From contig NZ_KE384568.1 in NCBI RefSeq assembly GCF_000426765.1, positions 17,698-81,697 of the forward strand: DNA of 64,000 bases, in the 5' to 3' direction. The position numbers and the translations under genes were made by a program. Under the pieces are notes generated by a model. That model had not been told where the DNA came from. It ran no database searches and worked only from the letters and a program-made list of their open reading frames with translations. Shown here one piece after another: positions 30,697 through 40,857 of the stretch (the first letter of the stretch is position 1; every line of letters starts with the position of its first letter). Source of the DNA: Vibrio litoralis DSM 17657. Lineage in GTDB: Bacteria; Pseudomonadota; Gammaproteobacteria; Enterobacterales; Vibrionaceae.

Positions 30697-31847
30697 TTAG
30701 CTTCCTTATCCATAACATTTATTGGTGCAGTCTCTACTGGATCTAATTCCATAATTCTCATTAGTGCTTTGTTTACTTTATGAACATCAAATTTATCTTC
30801 AACCATGGTTCGACTTGCCGATGCCATACCTTGCCACTCATCTTGATGTTCAATAAACCAAATCATTTTTTTCGCTAATTGCTCAGCATTGGCTTTTTCA
30901 ACTAAAAATCCGTTATATCCATTCACAACTGTTTCTCGGCATCCCGGAACATCAGTCGTTAAAATAGGACGCCCAGTTGCCATGGCTTCAAGCACGGTTC
31001 TTGGTAAACCTTCATGATAAGAAGGTAATACAAAAATATTGCAGTTTTCGATATAAGGGCGAACATCCGTAGTCGCCCCCACATAATCCACAGATTGGTT
31101 AACGTTTAAACGCTCTAACTCACTTAATGAAACACCATCTGGTGACGGATCTTCAGGGCCAACTAATTGAAAATAAGCGTTCGGGTACTTTTGCTTTACC
31201 TTATCGGCAGCGGCAATGTATTCCCTTATGCCTTTGTCACCCAACAAGCGAGCAATCAATAAAAATTTAGGTTCGGAGGTTAACGGCTTAATTTCAAAAT
31301 GAGCAACATCCACCCCTGAACCATTAACCACGCAGGTTTTATGTTCTGGCACTATGCCTTGGTCAATAAATACTTGACGATTATCAGGATTTTGGAAAAT
31401 AACTTTTTCAGCATTTTTTAATGCAGATTGATACAAGAAAGCCACTAGCTTCATTAACAGATTCTTTTTCCAAGATCCCTTTTGAAAAGCAAAACCAAGG
31501 CCAGTCACTAAAGCATAAAAACGGCAATTAGGCACAAAACGAGCTGCTAAACCGCCCCAAATAATAGGTTTGATAGTGTACGCTAAGATTACGTTTGGCT
31601 GCTGTTGCTTAAAAATAGATCGGAGACTGAAGAACGTTTTTATATCTTGGGTAGGGCTTAAACCATTACGATGAATAGCAACATCAATATACTTAGAACC
31701 AAGTGATTCAATAGTGGTAATTTCTTCCTCTTTAGCGCCGGAAGCTAATGAGGTAACTTCCAACCCAATTTTTTTTAATCGCCGAAGAAGTTGCCCTCGG
31801 AAATTATATAAGGATGATGGCAGTGCTCCTATTAATAGTATTTTCAT
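30693..31847 (-). CDS. GT4 glycosyltransferase (PglA-like)
   Basis: A 384-residue GT-B enzyme of family GT4. The N-terminal part begins [20 protein letters not shown], and the C-terminal nucleotide-sugar site is [20 protein letters not shown] with the usual E-x7-E spacing. PglA adds GalNAc to undecaprenyl-diphospho-diNAcBac. The position next to pglC and the overall resemblance suggest this enzyme adds the second sugar. It overlaps both neighbours by four bases (ATGA), within a tightly coupled set. Donor and linkage are inferred. Confidence 0.85.
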   Translation of the reverse strand: MKILLIGALPSSLYNFRGQLLRRLKKIGLEVTSLASGAKEEEITTIESLGSKYIDVAIHRNGLSPTQDIKTFFSLRSIFKQQQPNVILAYTIKPIIWGGLAARFVPNCRFYALVTGLGFAFQKGSWKKNLLMKLVAFLYQSALKNAEKVIFQNPDNRQVFIDQGIVPEHKTCVVNGSGVDVAHFEIKPLTSEPKFLLIARLLGDKGIREYIAAADKVKQKYPNAYFQLVGPEDPSPDGVSLSELERLNVNQSVDYVGATTDVRPYIENCNIFVLPSYHEGLPRTVLEAMATGRPILTTDVPGCRETVVNGYNGFLVEKANAEQLAKKMIWFIEHQDEWQGMASASRTMVEDKFDVHKVNKALMRIMELDPVETAPINVMDKEAK

Positions 31848-32938
31848 TTATATTCAAACTCTAATGCTTCTTGAATTTCTGCCCAGTAATTATCTACATC
31901 CCTTAATTGTACAAAATCTTTATATTCCTCGTTTTTAATTAAAGGTAGCTTTATTTTATTCGCTAAAGTAGTTCTCATTTCCTCTACTGAAAAACCATCA
32001 GTAACCGTTATACTGGGTATTGCATCCAGATCCCCTGTACAAGGCGTTATAACGATATCATTCGTACCTGAAGCCATCATTTCGATAAGTACATTAGGAA
32101 ACCCTTCGGAAAAGGATGAAATAATACCTAAATCAGCTTTAGCCATATATTGATAAGGATTTTTAACATTACCAATAAATTCAACTTTATCTAATAAGTC
32201 GTACTCTCTACACAAATCAGTTAAGATACCCCTTAATTCGCCATCTCCCACTATAGTTAGCGTGAAACTTTCTTTTACATCTCTGAGAGCTTCAAGTACC
32301 AACTTATGATTTTTTATATGAATAAGTCTACCAACCATAATCATAGAGAAAGTGCCTGGGTTAGCTTTCATAACTACATTATTATTAGATAGCTTGACTA
32401 TTGCATCTATATCAATTGGGTTAGGAATAACTTTACTATTTTTTGCAATCCTCTCACCTCTATGAGATGATATTTTTTCACGCATCAAGCTTGTCTGGCA
32501 TATGAGCAAATCTTGATTTCCATATGATAAATAAATAAGATCAATTAATAATTTTTTTAATCCAGAAAACCGCATGCTTAATATAGATGACTCTCTTAAT
32601 ACTAATTTCCCACATTTAAATAAAGATAGTCGACGAGAAAGACACAGAAGTGAATTAACATGCGCATGGGTTGAATAGACTAAATCGGCAGATTCTATTA
32701 ATTTTTTATAGAACACCAAAAATGAAACAAATCCAAATTTCACAGATCCTTTATAGGCATAATTAATTGATACATTATCAATATTGATAAATTCATCCCA
32801 ACAACCACTATTGTCTAATGATAAGAAATAAACAAACACTTTATTCTGCTTATTGCTAGATAAATAGCGGACTAAATTCATCGCTACACGCTCAGCACCA
32901 CCCAGCCGATCAGTAGGAAGCAAAAATAGAAAATTCAT
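31844..32938 (-). CDS. GT4 glycosyltransferase
   Basis: A 364-residue GT-B enzyme. N-terminal FLFLLPTDRLGGAERVAMNL is the classical GT4 acceptor-side motif, and IISSFSEGFPNVLIEMMASG (about residue 275) carries the donor-binding E-x7-E. It should extend the lipid-linked repeat unit at the cytoplasmic face of the inner membrane. It is AT-rich compared with the pgl genes beside it, a common sign that the middle of the locus was acquired separately. The gene lies five bases after the ATP-grasp gene. Donor unknown. Confidence 0.85.
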   Translation of the reverse strand: MNFLFLLPTDRLGGAERVAMNLVRYLSSNKQNKVFVYFLSLDNSGCWDEFINIDNVSINYAYKGSVKFGFVSFLVFYKKLIESADLVYSTHAHVNSLLCLSRRLSLFKCGKLVLRESSILSMRFSGLKKLLIDLIYLSYGNQDLLICQTSLMREKISSHRGERIAKNSKVIPNPIDIDAIVKLSNNNVVMKANPGTFSMIMVGRLIHIKNHKLVLEALRDVKESFTLTIVGDGELRGILTDLCREYDLLDKVEFIGNVKNPYQYMAKADLGIISSFSEGFPNVLIEMMASGTNDIVITPCTGDLDAIPSITVTDGFSVEEMRTTLANKIKLPLIKNEEYKDFVQLRDVDNYWAEIQEALEFEYK

Positions 32939-32942
32939 TTTA

Positions 32943-33950
32943 TTAAACCAAGTTAGAAATCATAAAATTTTCCGGAATGAAGCTACCAGAGTGCCAAGTC
33001 AAAGAATCATCCCAATATCCCAAGCAAGGCTCATATACCTTACTAGTAAAACCATAACTTATTTCAATTATTTTCCATCCACTTCCATCAAAAACAAAAT
33101 CAAATGCACAACAATCAAATTTAAGTCTATGACAAATATCAAAGGCTAGTCTTAACGGCTCAGAAAGATCTTCCTTAATATCATAAACAATATTACCAGA
33201 GCCAGAGGCTCTAAAATCATTACTTCTTATCATCCGTTTAATGGCAAAAGCCTTACCATTTATAACAATTATTCTATAATCACAATCTAGATTAGGGATA
33301 AAGTCTTGAACATAAAAATAACCTTTTTCATTCGAAAAATCCTTATTCACACCTTGCCTAATAAATATTTTGCAGATATTTTTAAATACATTAAACGATG
33401 CCTTAATCGATGGCTTCTTTTTGAAATTTAAAATACTATCAACAATTTTCTCCCTGACAGGTTGCTTAGGGACCCCCTTTGAAAACATTCTATTAATATA
33501 CTTAACTGTTTCATTATTATTCTTTAATAATTTAACATTTGATGCACCAGCACCGCCAGCAAGTTTAAAAACCAAAGGAAATTCATCTCTATCATGCGCC
33601 CATCGTAGTGCGTCTTCCTTTTTATAAAATACATATGTATTAATCAAAGGTGCACTTATTGATTCTAACAAATATTTTTGTGCGATTTTGTCATCAAAAT
33701 GCCATGACATATTAAAAGAAGGGAAAGTCTTTACACCTTTTATAGATAATGAGTGCATTAATGACTTTGCAAATTTTGTTGCAGAATAATCATTATGATG
33801 AAAGTGCCATAATAAAACATCGCCACAATTAATAGTTTTTGATACATCTGTTGAGTAACAATTGATAAGCCTATAATTAACGCTATTAACTTCACAATAC
33901 TCAATCCACTTAACACTAAAACTAGAATCATCCTTATGAATATAAATCAT
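32943..33950 (-). CDS. ATP-grasp enzyme of a polysaccharide locus
   Basis: A 335-residue RimK-like ATP-grasp protein. The ATP-binding lysine and glycine loop are in FPLVFKLAGGAGASNVKLL near residue 128. The central strand DYRIIVINGKAFAIKRMIRS and the metal site CCAFDFVFDGSGWKIIEIS follow; the usual E-x-N metal pair reads E-I-S here. The family joins a carboxylate to an amine through an acyl phosphate. Its place between a glycosyltransferase and the polymerase, in an operon that also makes UDP-GalNAcA, suggests it amidates a uronic acid with an amino acid or amino sugar. That is inference. It overlaps the polymerase gene by four bases. Confidence 0.78.
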   Translation of the reverse strand: MIYIHKDDSSFSVKWIEYCEVNSVNYRLINCYSTDVSKTINCGDVLLWHFHHNDYSATKFAKSLMHSLSIKGVKTFPSFNMSWHFDDKIAQKYLLESISAPLINTYVFYKKEDALRWAHDRDEFPLVFKLAGGAGASNVKLLKNNNETVKYINRMFSKGVPKQPVREKIVDSILNFKKKPSIKASFNVFKNICKIFIRQGVNKDFSNEKGYFYVQDFIPNLDCDYRIIVINGKAFAIKRMIRSNDFRASGSGNIVYDIKEDLSEPLRLAFDICHRLKFDCCAFDFVFDGSGWKIIEISYGFTSKVYEPCLGYWDDSLTWHSGSFIPENFMISNLV

Positions 33951-35311
33951 ACCAACCTTAATCGTTTAATAGTAACTTTAATGAGATATAAAAAAGCAAC
34001 AATGAACACCAAAAAAAAAGCACGGGAAATAGTATTTGGAACAAAAGTTAAAAATGCAGAAAATAACAACCACAACAAATATGGAACCCATGTTGTTTTT
34101 ATATCATACGATTCACAAACCTTCCATGCTTTATTTAAGCTTGATAATACCCAACCTACAGTAACACCATACAAAACCCCACCAATCAAAGGCATAAAAT
34201 AAGATGAATAACCAATAAGTCGAGTAGGCACTGTACAATCGTTAGTATTAAATGCACTTGAATTCAAACAAGACAATGGCATTGAGACAGAATCAGGATT
34301 AAGAATCCCCAACCCCAAATTATTCAACAATGAGCTAGGAATAAAGCCTGTAATTGACAATATTATTTCTATTGGTATGTGCACACCTGTAGATAAAAAG
34401 GAATCAACACCAGCATCAACCGAATACCACAAATATGACTGTTCATGAACCAACTTTAAAATCACATCTAGCAAATTAACACTTTTCTCAACAAAAACAG
34501 CATTTCCTCCATCAACAAATGAAGACATTACATTACCAAATGATTTACCATAAAATAAAATCACACTACCAATTGTAAATGTAAGTATTAAAGCGATAAT
34601 TTTTTTTACACTCAATTTTTTAGCACCCATCATAGTAGTAAGAAATAAAGGGAGCATTAAATATGTCAAGAGTATAGTTCTACTTACAGAGTTCAAGTAT
34701 GCTAAAATAACTAAAATACAATACAATATTACTAACCACCATTTATTTTTCACGCTTGACTTAATTAAATAAGGAATGAAACACGCTGAGTATAATGATA
34801 TATAAGAAATACTTTTTAGAAAAAGAAAACCCGTATCCCCATCATAATGATTAGATCTCATTGAGGACGCCATCATTAATGCATTCTTAAGACCAAAACT
34901 ATAAAAATATAGACAATTAGAAACAACACCAATAATTAATAAAAATTTAAATATAAACTCAGGATTAGACACTAAGCTTTCAATTTTTAATGTAATATCA
35001 CTTCTAACACCAGAGCGAAGAGTTATATAACTTGTAAAAAATAAAGACATCGCATAAAGAAACAGGTGTAAAGCAGTCAAAAAACCAGGATCATCGTTTA
35101 AAATATGATATTGATAATTAATAAAACTTACATCAGAAATATTATTAATATCAAAAATCGGGGCAAGTGAGAATGCAAAAAAATGCCATAGTAAAAAAGT
35201 GATAAATAAAAACCCAAATTTACTGTATCTAATTTGAAAATATAAGGTTCCAATTAAAAACAAACCAACTATAGAATACATAAAAACATACAAGTAAATC
35301 AAATCAGACAA
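33947..35311 (-). CDS. wzy: O-antigen/capsule repeat-unit polymerase Wzy
   Basis: A 454-residue protein made almost wholly of hydrophobic segments (eleven or more). One larger polar periplasmic loop lies near residues 340-370 (NPDSVSMPLSCLNSSAFNTN), as expected for Wzy-type polymerases. These link flipped repeat units at the periplasmic face. Sequence similarity among Wzy proteins is low, so the call rests on topology, the AT-rich base use and the adjacency to a Wzx flippase. It overlaps wzx by eight bases. A run of nine A/T pairs at 34011-34019 lies inside the gene. Confidence 0.8.
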   Translation of the reverse strand: MSDLIYLYVFMYSIVGLFLIGTLYFQIRYSKFGFLFITFLLWHFFAFSLAPIFDINNISDVSFINYQYHILNDDPGFLTALHLFLYAMSLFFTSYITLRSGVRSDITLKIESLVSNPEFIFKFLLIIGVVSNCLYFYSFGLKNALMMASSMRSNHYDGDTGFLFLKSISYISLYSACFIPYLIKSSVKNKWWLVILYCILVILAYLNSVSRTILLTYLMLPLFLTTMMGAKKLSVKKIIALILTFTIGSVILFYGKSFGNVMSSFVDGGNAVFVEKSVNLLDVILKLVHEQSYLWYSVDAGVDSFLSTGVHIPIEIILSITGFIPSSLLNNLGLGILNPDSVSMPLSCLNSSAFNTNDCTVPTRLIGYSSYFMPLIGGVLYGVTVGWVLSSLNKAWKVCESYDIKTTWVPYLLWLLFSAFLTFVPNTISRAFFLVFIVAFLYLIKVTIKRLRLV

Positions 35312-36578
35312 CCTTAGGGATATTCCTTAACATTAAAATAACTTTAATAATTAAAAATAAATTTAAAAAAGCACCAAGGATAGAAAAACACAAAACATAA
35401 TCCACGCTACTCAAAGTTAATAAGGAGCAAGCAAATAACAACAAAACCCTTAATATCAATGAAATTACTTCATATTTAAGATAAAACTTATTCATCCCTA
35501 TAACAGGTAAAGTTACATTACAACACTTATTAGCAAAACCAAAGAACTGCCATATAGCAATGTAAGATGCAAACACTCCAGCTTGAGTCCACTCTTTACC
35601 TAAAAATACTGTGAATAGAATATCCCCATAAAAAAACACAAAGCCAAAAGGTACTATACCTATTCCGGCCAGTAGTAAAGTAGATTTAACAACTAATTTT
35701 AATACATCATTTCCATTATTTATTTCATGAGTAACTTTTTTTAAGAAAACATTACCAACAGCATTACCAATAACAACAGCAGGAAGTGCAAGCATTGATG
35801 TTGCTAAAGTATAATATCCAACAACACCAAGGCCAAAGTTAGAAGTCAGGAAAAAAACAGGTAAACTTCTAGATAAAGGGTTCAGTAATAATTGAGGGGT
35901 TCTGAATTTAGGAAAATCACTATACTTTTTTAATGATGGCGATACAAAAATAAGTTTTACTTTTGAAATAGACACATCATGAGTATACTTATTCCAAAAA
36001 AACTTATTGAAGTATAATGATGATAAAATTTGAGTAACAACCCCTATTAATGCACCAATTATTAGATAATTCGCCTGTGGGTCGAGCCACCCAGTGATTA
36101 ACTTAAATATTATAACCGTGATTGAAGATATTATTGTTGCCTTAGCAAAAGTCGAAAACAATCCAAACCTGATTAATATCTGCTGATTAATTTGTAACAT
36201 ACCAGACAGAAAAAACATCAAAGGTATAAAAATAACAAACCCTATAGGAACATCAAACAGATCCATTACTAGTTCATTAAACAATAATAACAACAAAGAA
36301 ATAACACTTAAAATCACCACAATAAAAAATGACTTAATTGCTATATTTCTAGATATGAAATTATATTTAGGTATTGGAATTGCATACACATAAGCTAATG
36401 AAATAACTGGTATAAATATTGAAGCAAGAGCATTAAATGTTCCCAGCACTCCAAAAGCTTCTGGCCCATATAACCTTGTAATTAATGGAGTACTTAAGAT
36501 ATTTAATATTTGTGCAAGAGCGGTACCACTAAAGATAACAAGTACATTTTTAAAAAAAGTACTTTTAACATTTATCAT
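35304..36578 (-). CDS. wzx: Repeat-unit flippase Wzx
   Basis: A polytopic protein (425 residues from the ATG at 36578) of the polysaccharide-transporter/MOP family, with about twelve membrane segments. It begins [20 protein letters not shown], and the motif [20 protein letters not shown] near residue 30 is typical of Wzx. It would flip undecaprenyl-linked repeat units to the periplasm. I chose 36578 over an upstream start at 36593, because it gives the ATGA overlap with the epimerase stop that recurs through this operon. Confidence 0.88.
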   Translation of the reverse strand: MINVKSTFFKNVLVIFSGTALAQILNILSTPLITRLYGPEAFGVLGTFNALASIFIPVISLAYVYAIPIPKYNFISRNIAIKSFFIVVILSVISLLLLLFNELVMDLFDVPIGFVIFIPLMFFLSGMLQINQQILIRFGLFSTFAKATIISSITVIIFKLITGWLDPQANYLIIGALIGVVTQILSSLYFNKFFWNKYTHDVSISKVKLIFVSPSLKKYSDFPKFRTPQLLLNPLSRSLPVFFLTSNFGLGVVGYYTLATSMLALPAVVIGNAVGNVFLKKVTHEINNGNDVLKLVVKSTLLLAGIGIVPFGFVFFYGDILFTVFLGKEWTQAGVFASYIAIWQFFGFANKCCNVTLPVIGMNKFYLKYEVISLILRVLLLFACSLLTLSSVDYVLCFSILGAFLNLFLIIKVILMLRNIPKVV

Positions 36579-37591
36579 TGCGTAATATACCAACCCATAG
36601 CCTTATCAATCCCTTCCAAGATCTTAAACTCTGGCTTATACCCTAAATTACTCACGGCTTTACTGACGTCCGCTTGTGAGTGCCTTACATCGCCCGCTCG
36701 GAAGTCTCGGTAAATTAATTCACCTTTGACTTCTACACCCTGTGTATTAAGTGCGGTTTGTATCGATGAATATAAATCGTTAAGCGTGGTACGGTCACCT
36801 ACGGCGACATTGTACACTTGGTCTTTCACTTCTTCAGGCGCGGTCGCGGCCAGTATGTTCATCTGTACGGTATTTTCGATAAAGCAGAAATCTCGGCTCG
36901 TTTCACCATCACCATTAATGAAGACATCTTCACCGTTGATCATCGCAGCTGTCCATTTTGGAATCACCGCGGCATAGGCTCCATTGGGATCTTGACGTTG
37001 TCCGAATACATTAAAGTAACGCAGTCCAATGGTTTTAAAGCCATAGGTACGAGCATAAACACCGGCATAAAGCTCATTGACGTATTTTGTAACAGCGTAA
37101 GGGGAAAGCGGATTACCTATGTTTTCTTCTACTTTTGGTAGTGCTGGGTGATCCCCATAGGTTGAGCTACTTGCCGCATAAGTAAAGCTTTTTACACCTT
37201 GCTCTTTTGCAGCCTGTAACATGTTAATAAAGCCCGTAATATTAGCAGCATTGGTAGTGAGGGGATCGGCAATAGAGCGCGGTACTGAACCTAAGGCAGC
37301 TTGATGAAGTACGTAATCCACCCCTTTTATGGCTTTTTCACAATCGCTGTATTCGCGAATATCACCTTGATGAAAGGTAAAGTTATTCCACTGAGCTTCT
37401 GAAACCAGGCTTTTGACTTCATCAAGATTATGTTGATGACCTGTGGCAAAATTATCTAGCCCTATAACGGTTTGATTCAGCTTTAAAAGCGTTTCTAAAA
37501 GATTAGAGCCGATGAAACCTGCAACGCCCGTGACAAGCCATGTTTTTGGTTGTGCTAGCAGTTGCTCTTTGATGATTTGATATTGAGACAT
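36575..37591 (-). CDS. tviC: UDP-GlcNAc/UDP-GlcNAcA 4-epimerase (TviC/WbpP type)
   Basis: Extended SDR enzyme of about 339 residues. The NAD motif is [14 protein letters not shown] (about residue 20), and the catalytic Ser-Tyr-Lys are in AASSSTYGD and [14 protein letters not shown]. WbpP and TviC interconvert N-acetylglucosamine and N-acetylgalactosamine forms. Paired with the dehydrogenase 76 bases upstream, it should deliver UDP-GalNAcA. The ATG at 37591 is chosen because GGGA lies six bases ahead of it, whereas the ATG at 37597 directly abuts that sequence. Confidence 0.92.
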   Translation of the reverse strand: MSQYQIIKEQLLAQPKTWLVTGVAGFIGSNLLETLLKLNQTVIGLDNFATGHQHNLDEVKSLVSEAQWNNFTFHQGDIREYSDCEKAIKGVDYVLHQAALGSVPRSIADPLTTNAANITGFINMLQAAKEQGVKSFTYAASSSTYGDHPALPKVEENIGNPLSPYAVTKYVNELYAGVYARTYGFKTIGLRYFNVFGQRQDPNGAYAAVIPKWTAAMINGEDVFINGDGETSRDFCFIENTVQMNILAATAPEEVKDQVYNVAVGDRTTLNDLYSSIQTALNTQGVEVKGELIYRDFRAGDVRHSQADVSKAVSNLGYKPEFKILEGIDKAMGWYITQ

Positions 37592-37673
37592 GAGCATTCC
37601 CGTTAAGTTTGAATTTAAACTAGGCTCTTAAAATTGAACCTAGTTATTAGTTTTTCGCTTTCTTCACAATCTG

Positions 37674-38954
37674 TTACAGACGCATGTCAACATCTTGTTT
37701 TGGTAATACGTATTTTAGGTCGTAAAGGACGTGCTCTGCTTTGCATAGTTGATGGATTTTTTTCGCCCCCATCACTTTGAATTGCTCGTGGCCTACGGCT
37801 AAGATCACTGCATCGTAATGCGCTTGCTTTGGCTCGGTCGTAATAGATAAGCCATATTCATGTTGTGCTTGTTCTGTTGAACACCAAGGATCAACAATAT
37901 CGACATTGATATTGTATTCTTTTAATTCTGAAACAATATCAACCACTTTGGTATTACGTAAGTCTGGGCAGTTTTCTTTAAAGGTTAGCCCCATCACTAA
38001 TACGTTAGCGCCTTCAACGTGAATACGTTTTTTGAGCATTTGCTTAACAAGCTGAGATACGACGTAGTTGCCCATACCATCGTTCAAACGACGGCCCGCT
38101 AAAATCATTTCAGGATGGTAGCCAACGGTTTGTGCTTTATGAGTCAGGTAGTATGGATCTACACCAATACAGTGACCGCCCACTAAGCCCGGGCGAAATG
38201 GTAAAAAGTTCCATTTCGTACCAGCCGCTTCTAGTACTTCTAAGGTATCAATATCGAGTTTGTTAAAGATAATTGAAAGCTCATTAATTAAGGCAATGTT
38301 GACATCACGTTGGGTATTTTCAATCACTTTAGCGGCTTCAGCTACTTTGATTGATGATGCTTTGTGTGTACCGGCGGTAATAATGCTTTTATATAAGCTA
38401 TCGACAAATTCTGCAATTTCCGCGTTTGAACCAGACGTCACTTTCAAAATATTCGTCACACGGTGCTCTTTATCACCTGGGTTAATGCGCTCTGGTGAGT
38501 ACCCAGCAAAAAAGTCGACGTTAAATTTAAGGCCAGACACTTGTTCTACGACAGGAAGGCATGCTTCTTCGGTTGCACCAGGGTACACGGTCGATTCGTA
38601 AATAATTACATCACCTTGCTTTACGATGCTACCTAACGCTTCCGAAGCTTTAATAAGAGGGGTTAAATCTGGTTGTTTATGCTCATCAATTGGCGTAGGT
38701 ACCGTCACTATGTATACATTACAAACGGCCAAATCATTTAATTGACTGCTATATTGCAGTTTATTAGCTTCGGCAAGCTCTTCTGATGAACACTCTAATG
38801 TTGAATCGGTCCCTGCATCAAGTTCAGCAATACGTGATGCATTAATATCAAAACCTAACGTAGGGAATTTTTTACCAAACTCCACAGCCAAAGGAAGCCC
38901 TACATACCCTAAGCCAATGATGCCAATTTTTACATTATCTAATGAAATATTCAT
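37674..38954 (-). CDS. tviB: UDP-HexNAc 6-dehydrogenase (TviB/WbpO type)
   Basis: A 426-residue nucleotide-sugar dehydrogenase. NAD motif [19 protein letters not shown] sits at the N-terminus, and the catalytic cysteine is in [20 protein letters not shown] near residue 262. The C-terminal domain contains [20 protein letters not shown]. The family oxidises UDP-GlcNAc or UDP-GalNAc to the uronic acid in two NAD+ steps. It is the first gene of the minus-strand capsule operon and follows a long leader with an ops element. The sequence resembles TviB/WbpO more than Ugd. Confidence 0.93.
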   Translation of the reverse strand: MNISLDNVKIGIIGLGYVGLPLAVEFGKKFPTLGFDINASRIAELDAGTDSTLECSSEELAEANKLQYSSQLNDLAVCNVYIVTVPTPIDEHKQPDLTPLIKASEALGSIVKQGDVIIYESTVYPGATEEACLPVVEQVSGLKFNVDFFAGYSPERINPGDKEHRVTNILKVTSGSNAEIAEFVDSLYKSIITAGTHKASSIKVAEAAKVIENTQRDVNIALINELSIIFNKLDIDTLEVLEAAGTKWNFLPFRPGLVGGHCIGVDPYYLTHKAQTVGYHPEMILAGRRLNDGMGNYVVSQLVKQMLKKRIHVEGANVLVMGLTFKENCPDLRNTKVVDIVSELKEYNINVDIVDPWCSTEQAQHEYGLSITTEPKQAHYDAVILAVGHEQFKVMGAKKIHQLCKAEHVLYDLKYVLPKQDVDMRL

Positions 38955-39130
38955 ACGTGTTCTCTTTCCTAATTTTCTAATTTTCTAAATAGGTATGAAA
39001 TCTAAGACACAAATTCATCCATAAAAGCCACCTCTACCTTGGTGATGTATGCACCAAAACAGCATTAAAACTCACTCTAACCAATGCATTATACGATTAC
39101 TACGAATTTTTCACTCGTTTAACAAGCGTC

Positions 39131-39142
39131 CACGCTACCGCA
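39131..39142 (-). promoter_or_regulatory. ops element (RfaH recruitment) of the capsule operon
   Basis: The minus strand reads TGCGGTAGCGTG, differing from the canonical GGCGGTAGCGTG only at the first base. The site lies in a transcribed leader 177 bases ahead of tviB and faces the operon. The antiterminator RfaH binds this sequence in paused RNA polymerase and lets it read through long AT-rich operons. RfaH itself is not encoded in the window. Confidence 0.8.
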
Positions 39143-39354
39143 CAGGATTTCCTTACTTAGAAACCTGACAGGGCTAAATATGTTGGGCAATAATAGTGAG
39201 TATTACGAAGAACGACGGAAAGGGATAATAACGATAAAATGATGTCAAATCCGTGACAATCTTACTGTAATTCAATGAAGCTCTACTTTTTTGTGAACTG
39301 CCCTGTAATAATCTTGACGCTTAGTTGTAACATACAAAATAAAGATAACTGACC

Positions 39355-39367
39355 GATAATCATTATC
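39355..39367. promoter_or_regulatory. Fur-box-like palindrome
   Basis: GATAATCATTATC is a perfect match to the last 13 bases of the 19-base Fur consensus. The remaining hexamer (CTGACC) does not match. On the minus strand it follows a TATAAG -10-like box by five bases, a position where bound Fur would block transcription of the capsule operon. Confidence 0.45.
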
Positions 39368-39714
39368 GCGGCTTATACTACATGGTTTTCAATGATTTAA
39401 AACCAAAATTTAAGTCAAGATTTGTCAGCAATGCCTGATTTTTAATCATTGTACGCGATAGTCTCATAAATGAGAATGGTTCTTAGTTATAAATTAACTT
39501 ATTTCTACTTCTACCCTTCCGGTGTGTAGAATTTTGCATGAATGGGATAACCAAGCTAATGCGGACTTGAACATTGGTTAAGAAGTTGGTGTGCGCGGTA
39601 GGTGGATCACATTGATAATTAACATCATCGCAATCCATCCTATACACTTTGCGCATTGGTGGGAGAAATGGGGGGGATTGGTTTGGCTTAAAAATGAGAA
39701 AAATAGGGTAACGA

Positions 39715-40785
39715 TTATTTTTTCTCACCTAGTTTAAGTTCTCTAAGTTTTGCAGTAATACGCCATATATTTGACAACAGAATAGTATATAGTATGAAGC
39801 TAGCGATAAATAAATAAAACATTACATATTCAGGAATATTAATGATTTCACCATAAATCCCAAATGCAGCACATAAAAGACTAATACTACAAATTGCAAT
39901 TAACGTTTGGTTAGAGTTTAACCCTAACCGTTGAAATATATGATGTAGATGCTCTCGATCTGGCTTAAATGGCGAGCACCCCCTGCGAATACGTCGAATC
40001 ATAATAGCAGCCATATCGATCAGTGGAACTGCAATCAACCACAATGCAGTGACAGGTCTCAACGGAGGTTTTGTACCATTTTGGCTAGCAACTAATAGAA
40101 ACCAAATAACAGTAAAGCCAATCACCATGCTACCAGCATCTCCCATGAATACTTTTCGCTTACGCCCAAAAGCACCAAGGTTAAGCAGAATGTATGGCAA
40201 TATAATCACAATAAGAACCAGACACAGATAAGCAAGGTTATGTTGCCCATCATGCAATAGCATCAAACCTAAGCCACCAAAAGTCACTATGGAAAGACCG
40301 CCCAGCAACCCATCAATACCATCTACCATATTAAAAGCATTAATCGCACCAATCACGGCAATAACAGTGATCGCATAACCCAAGACACCAAGATCAACAT
40401 TGCCATACCCAAAAACATTACCAATGGTATGTAGTTGTAAGTTGGCAATGTACATCATCGCGACCGATAAAATAGCTTGCACCGCAAATCGAACTTTAAA
40501 ATTGAGATCGTATTTGTCATCTAACGCCCCTACAGCCACCAATACAATGATCGATGCAGCATAGAGGTTTACCCCTGGCAACAATGTTGGGTTATTAAAT
40601 AGGAAGTACAAAAAAGTAAAACAAATAGAGATCCCCCCCACCAACGGCACCGCACCTTTGTGGAACTTACGTTCATTAGGTTTATCTACTAAGCCTATAT
40701 TTTTGGCCCACTTTCGTAGAAGAAAAAGGATGGCAAAGGAGATGAGAAACATAAAGATTAAATCTATGAAAGTAGACAAGGTCAT
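39715..40785 (-). CDS. wecA: Undecaprenyl-phosphate GlcNAc-1-phosphate transferase WecA
   Basis: Polytopic initiating enzyme (356 residues, about eleven membrane segments) that moves GlcNAc-1-phosphate to undecaprenyl phosphate, the first step of Wzy-dependent O-antigen. The catalytic motifs are plain: VGALDDKYDLNFKVRF, INAFNMVDGIDGL, VFMGDAGSMVIGF and the cytoplasmic HLHHIFQRLG. It is the last gene of the minus-strand O-antigen operon, 72 bases after wbuC. In enterics wecA sits in the ECA cluster, so a copy inside the O-antigen locus is characteristic of Vibrio/Pseudomonas-type (WbpL-like) organisation. Confidence 0.95.
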   Translation of the reverse strand: MTLSTFIDLIFMFLISFAILFLLRKWAKNIGLVDKPNERKFHKGAVPLVGGISICFTFLYFLFNNPTLLPGVNLYAASIIVLVAVGALDDKYDLNFKVRFAVQAILSVAMMYIANLQLHTIGNVFGYGNVDLGVLGYAITVIAVIGAINAFNMVDGIDGLLGGLSIVTFGGLGLMLLHDGQHNLAYLCLVLIVIILPYILLNLGAFGRKRKVFMGDAGSMVIGFTVIWFLLVASQNGTKPPLRPVTALWLIAVPLIDMAAIMIRRIRRGCSPFKPDREHLHHIFQRLGLNSNQTLIAICSISLLCAAFGIYGEIINIPEYVMFYLFIASFILYTILLSNIWRITAKLRELKLGEKK

Positions 40786-40857
40786 CCTCTAAATACGAAA
40801 TTCAAGGTAAATAAAAAGTATTAATAGATAAGTAAATAAGTATAGCTAGTTATAATT

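Larger units (their letters stand above)
38955..39714 (-). promoter_or_regulatory. 760-base leader of the capsule operon
   Basis: There is no credible gene in this gap. Read on the minus strand it holds, in order, an AT-rich region with candidate promoter sequence (TTGACT and TTGACA -35-like boxes), a TATAAG box directly before a Fur-box-like palindrome (39355-39367), and an ops element (39131-39142). The tviB start lies about 175 bases beyond the ops. An 81-codon open frame at 39483-39728 has no recognisable family or good ribosome binding site, and I do not call it. The end nearest wecA (39480-39714) shows no feature I can name. Confidence 0.6.

Noticed and set aside
34011..34019. A9 run inside the capsule wzy gene as a phase-variation site
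   Set aside because: Expected by chance in such AT-rich sequence; A/T runs of this length are much less mutable than the G9 tract.
39593..39604. CGCGGTAGGTGG on the plus strand, resembling an ops element
   Set aside because: Mismatches at the conserved positions and it faces no operon.
39483..39728. Minus-strand open frame of 81 codons in the capsule leader
   Set aside because: No recognisable motif, poor start context, and it overlaps the end of wecA. More likely leader sequence.
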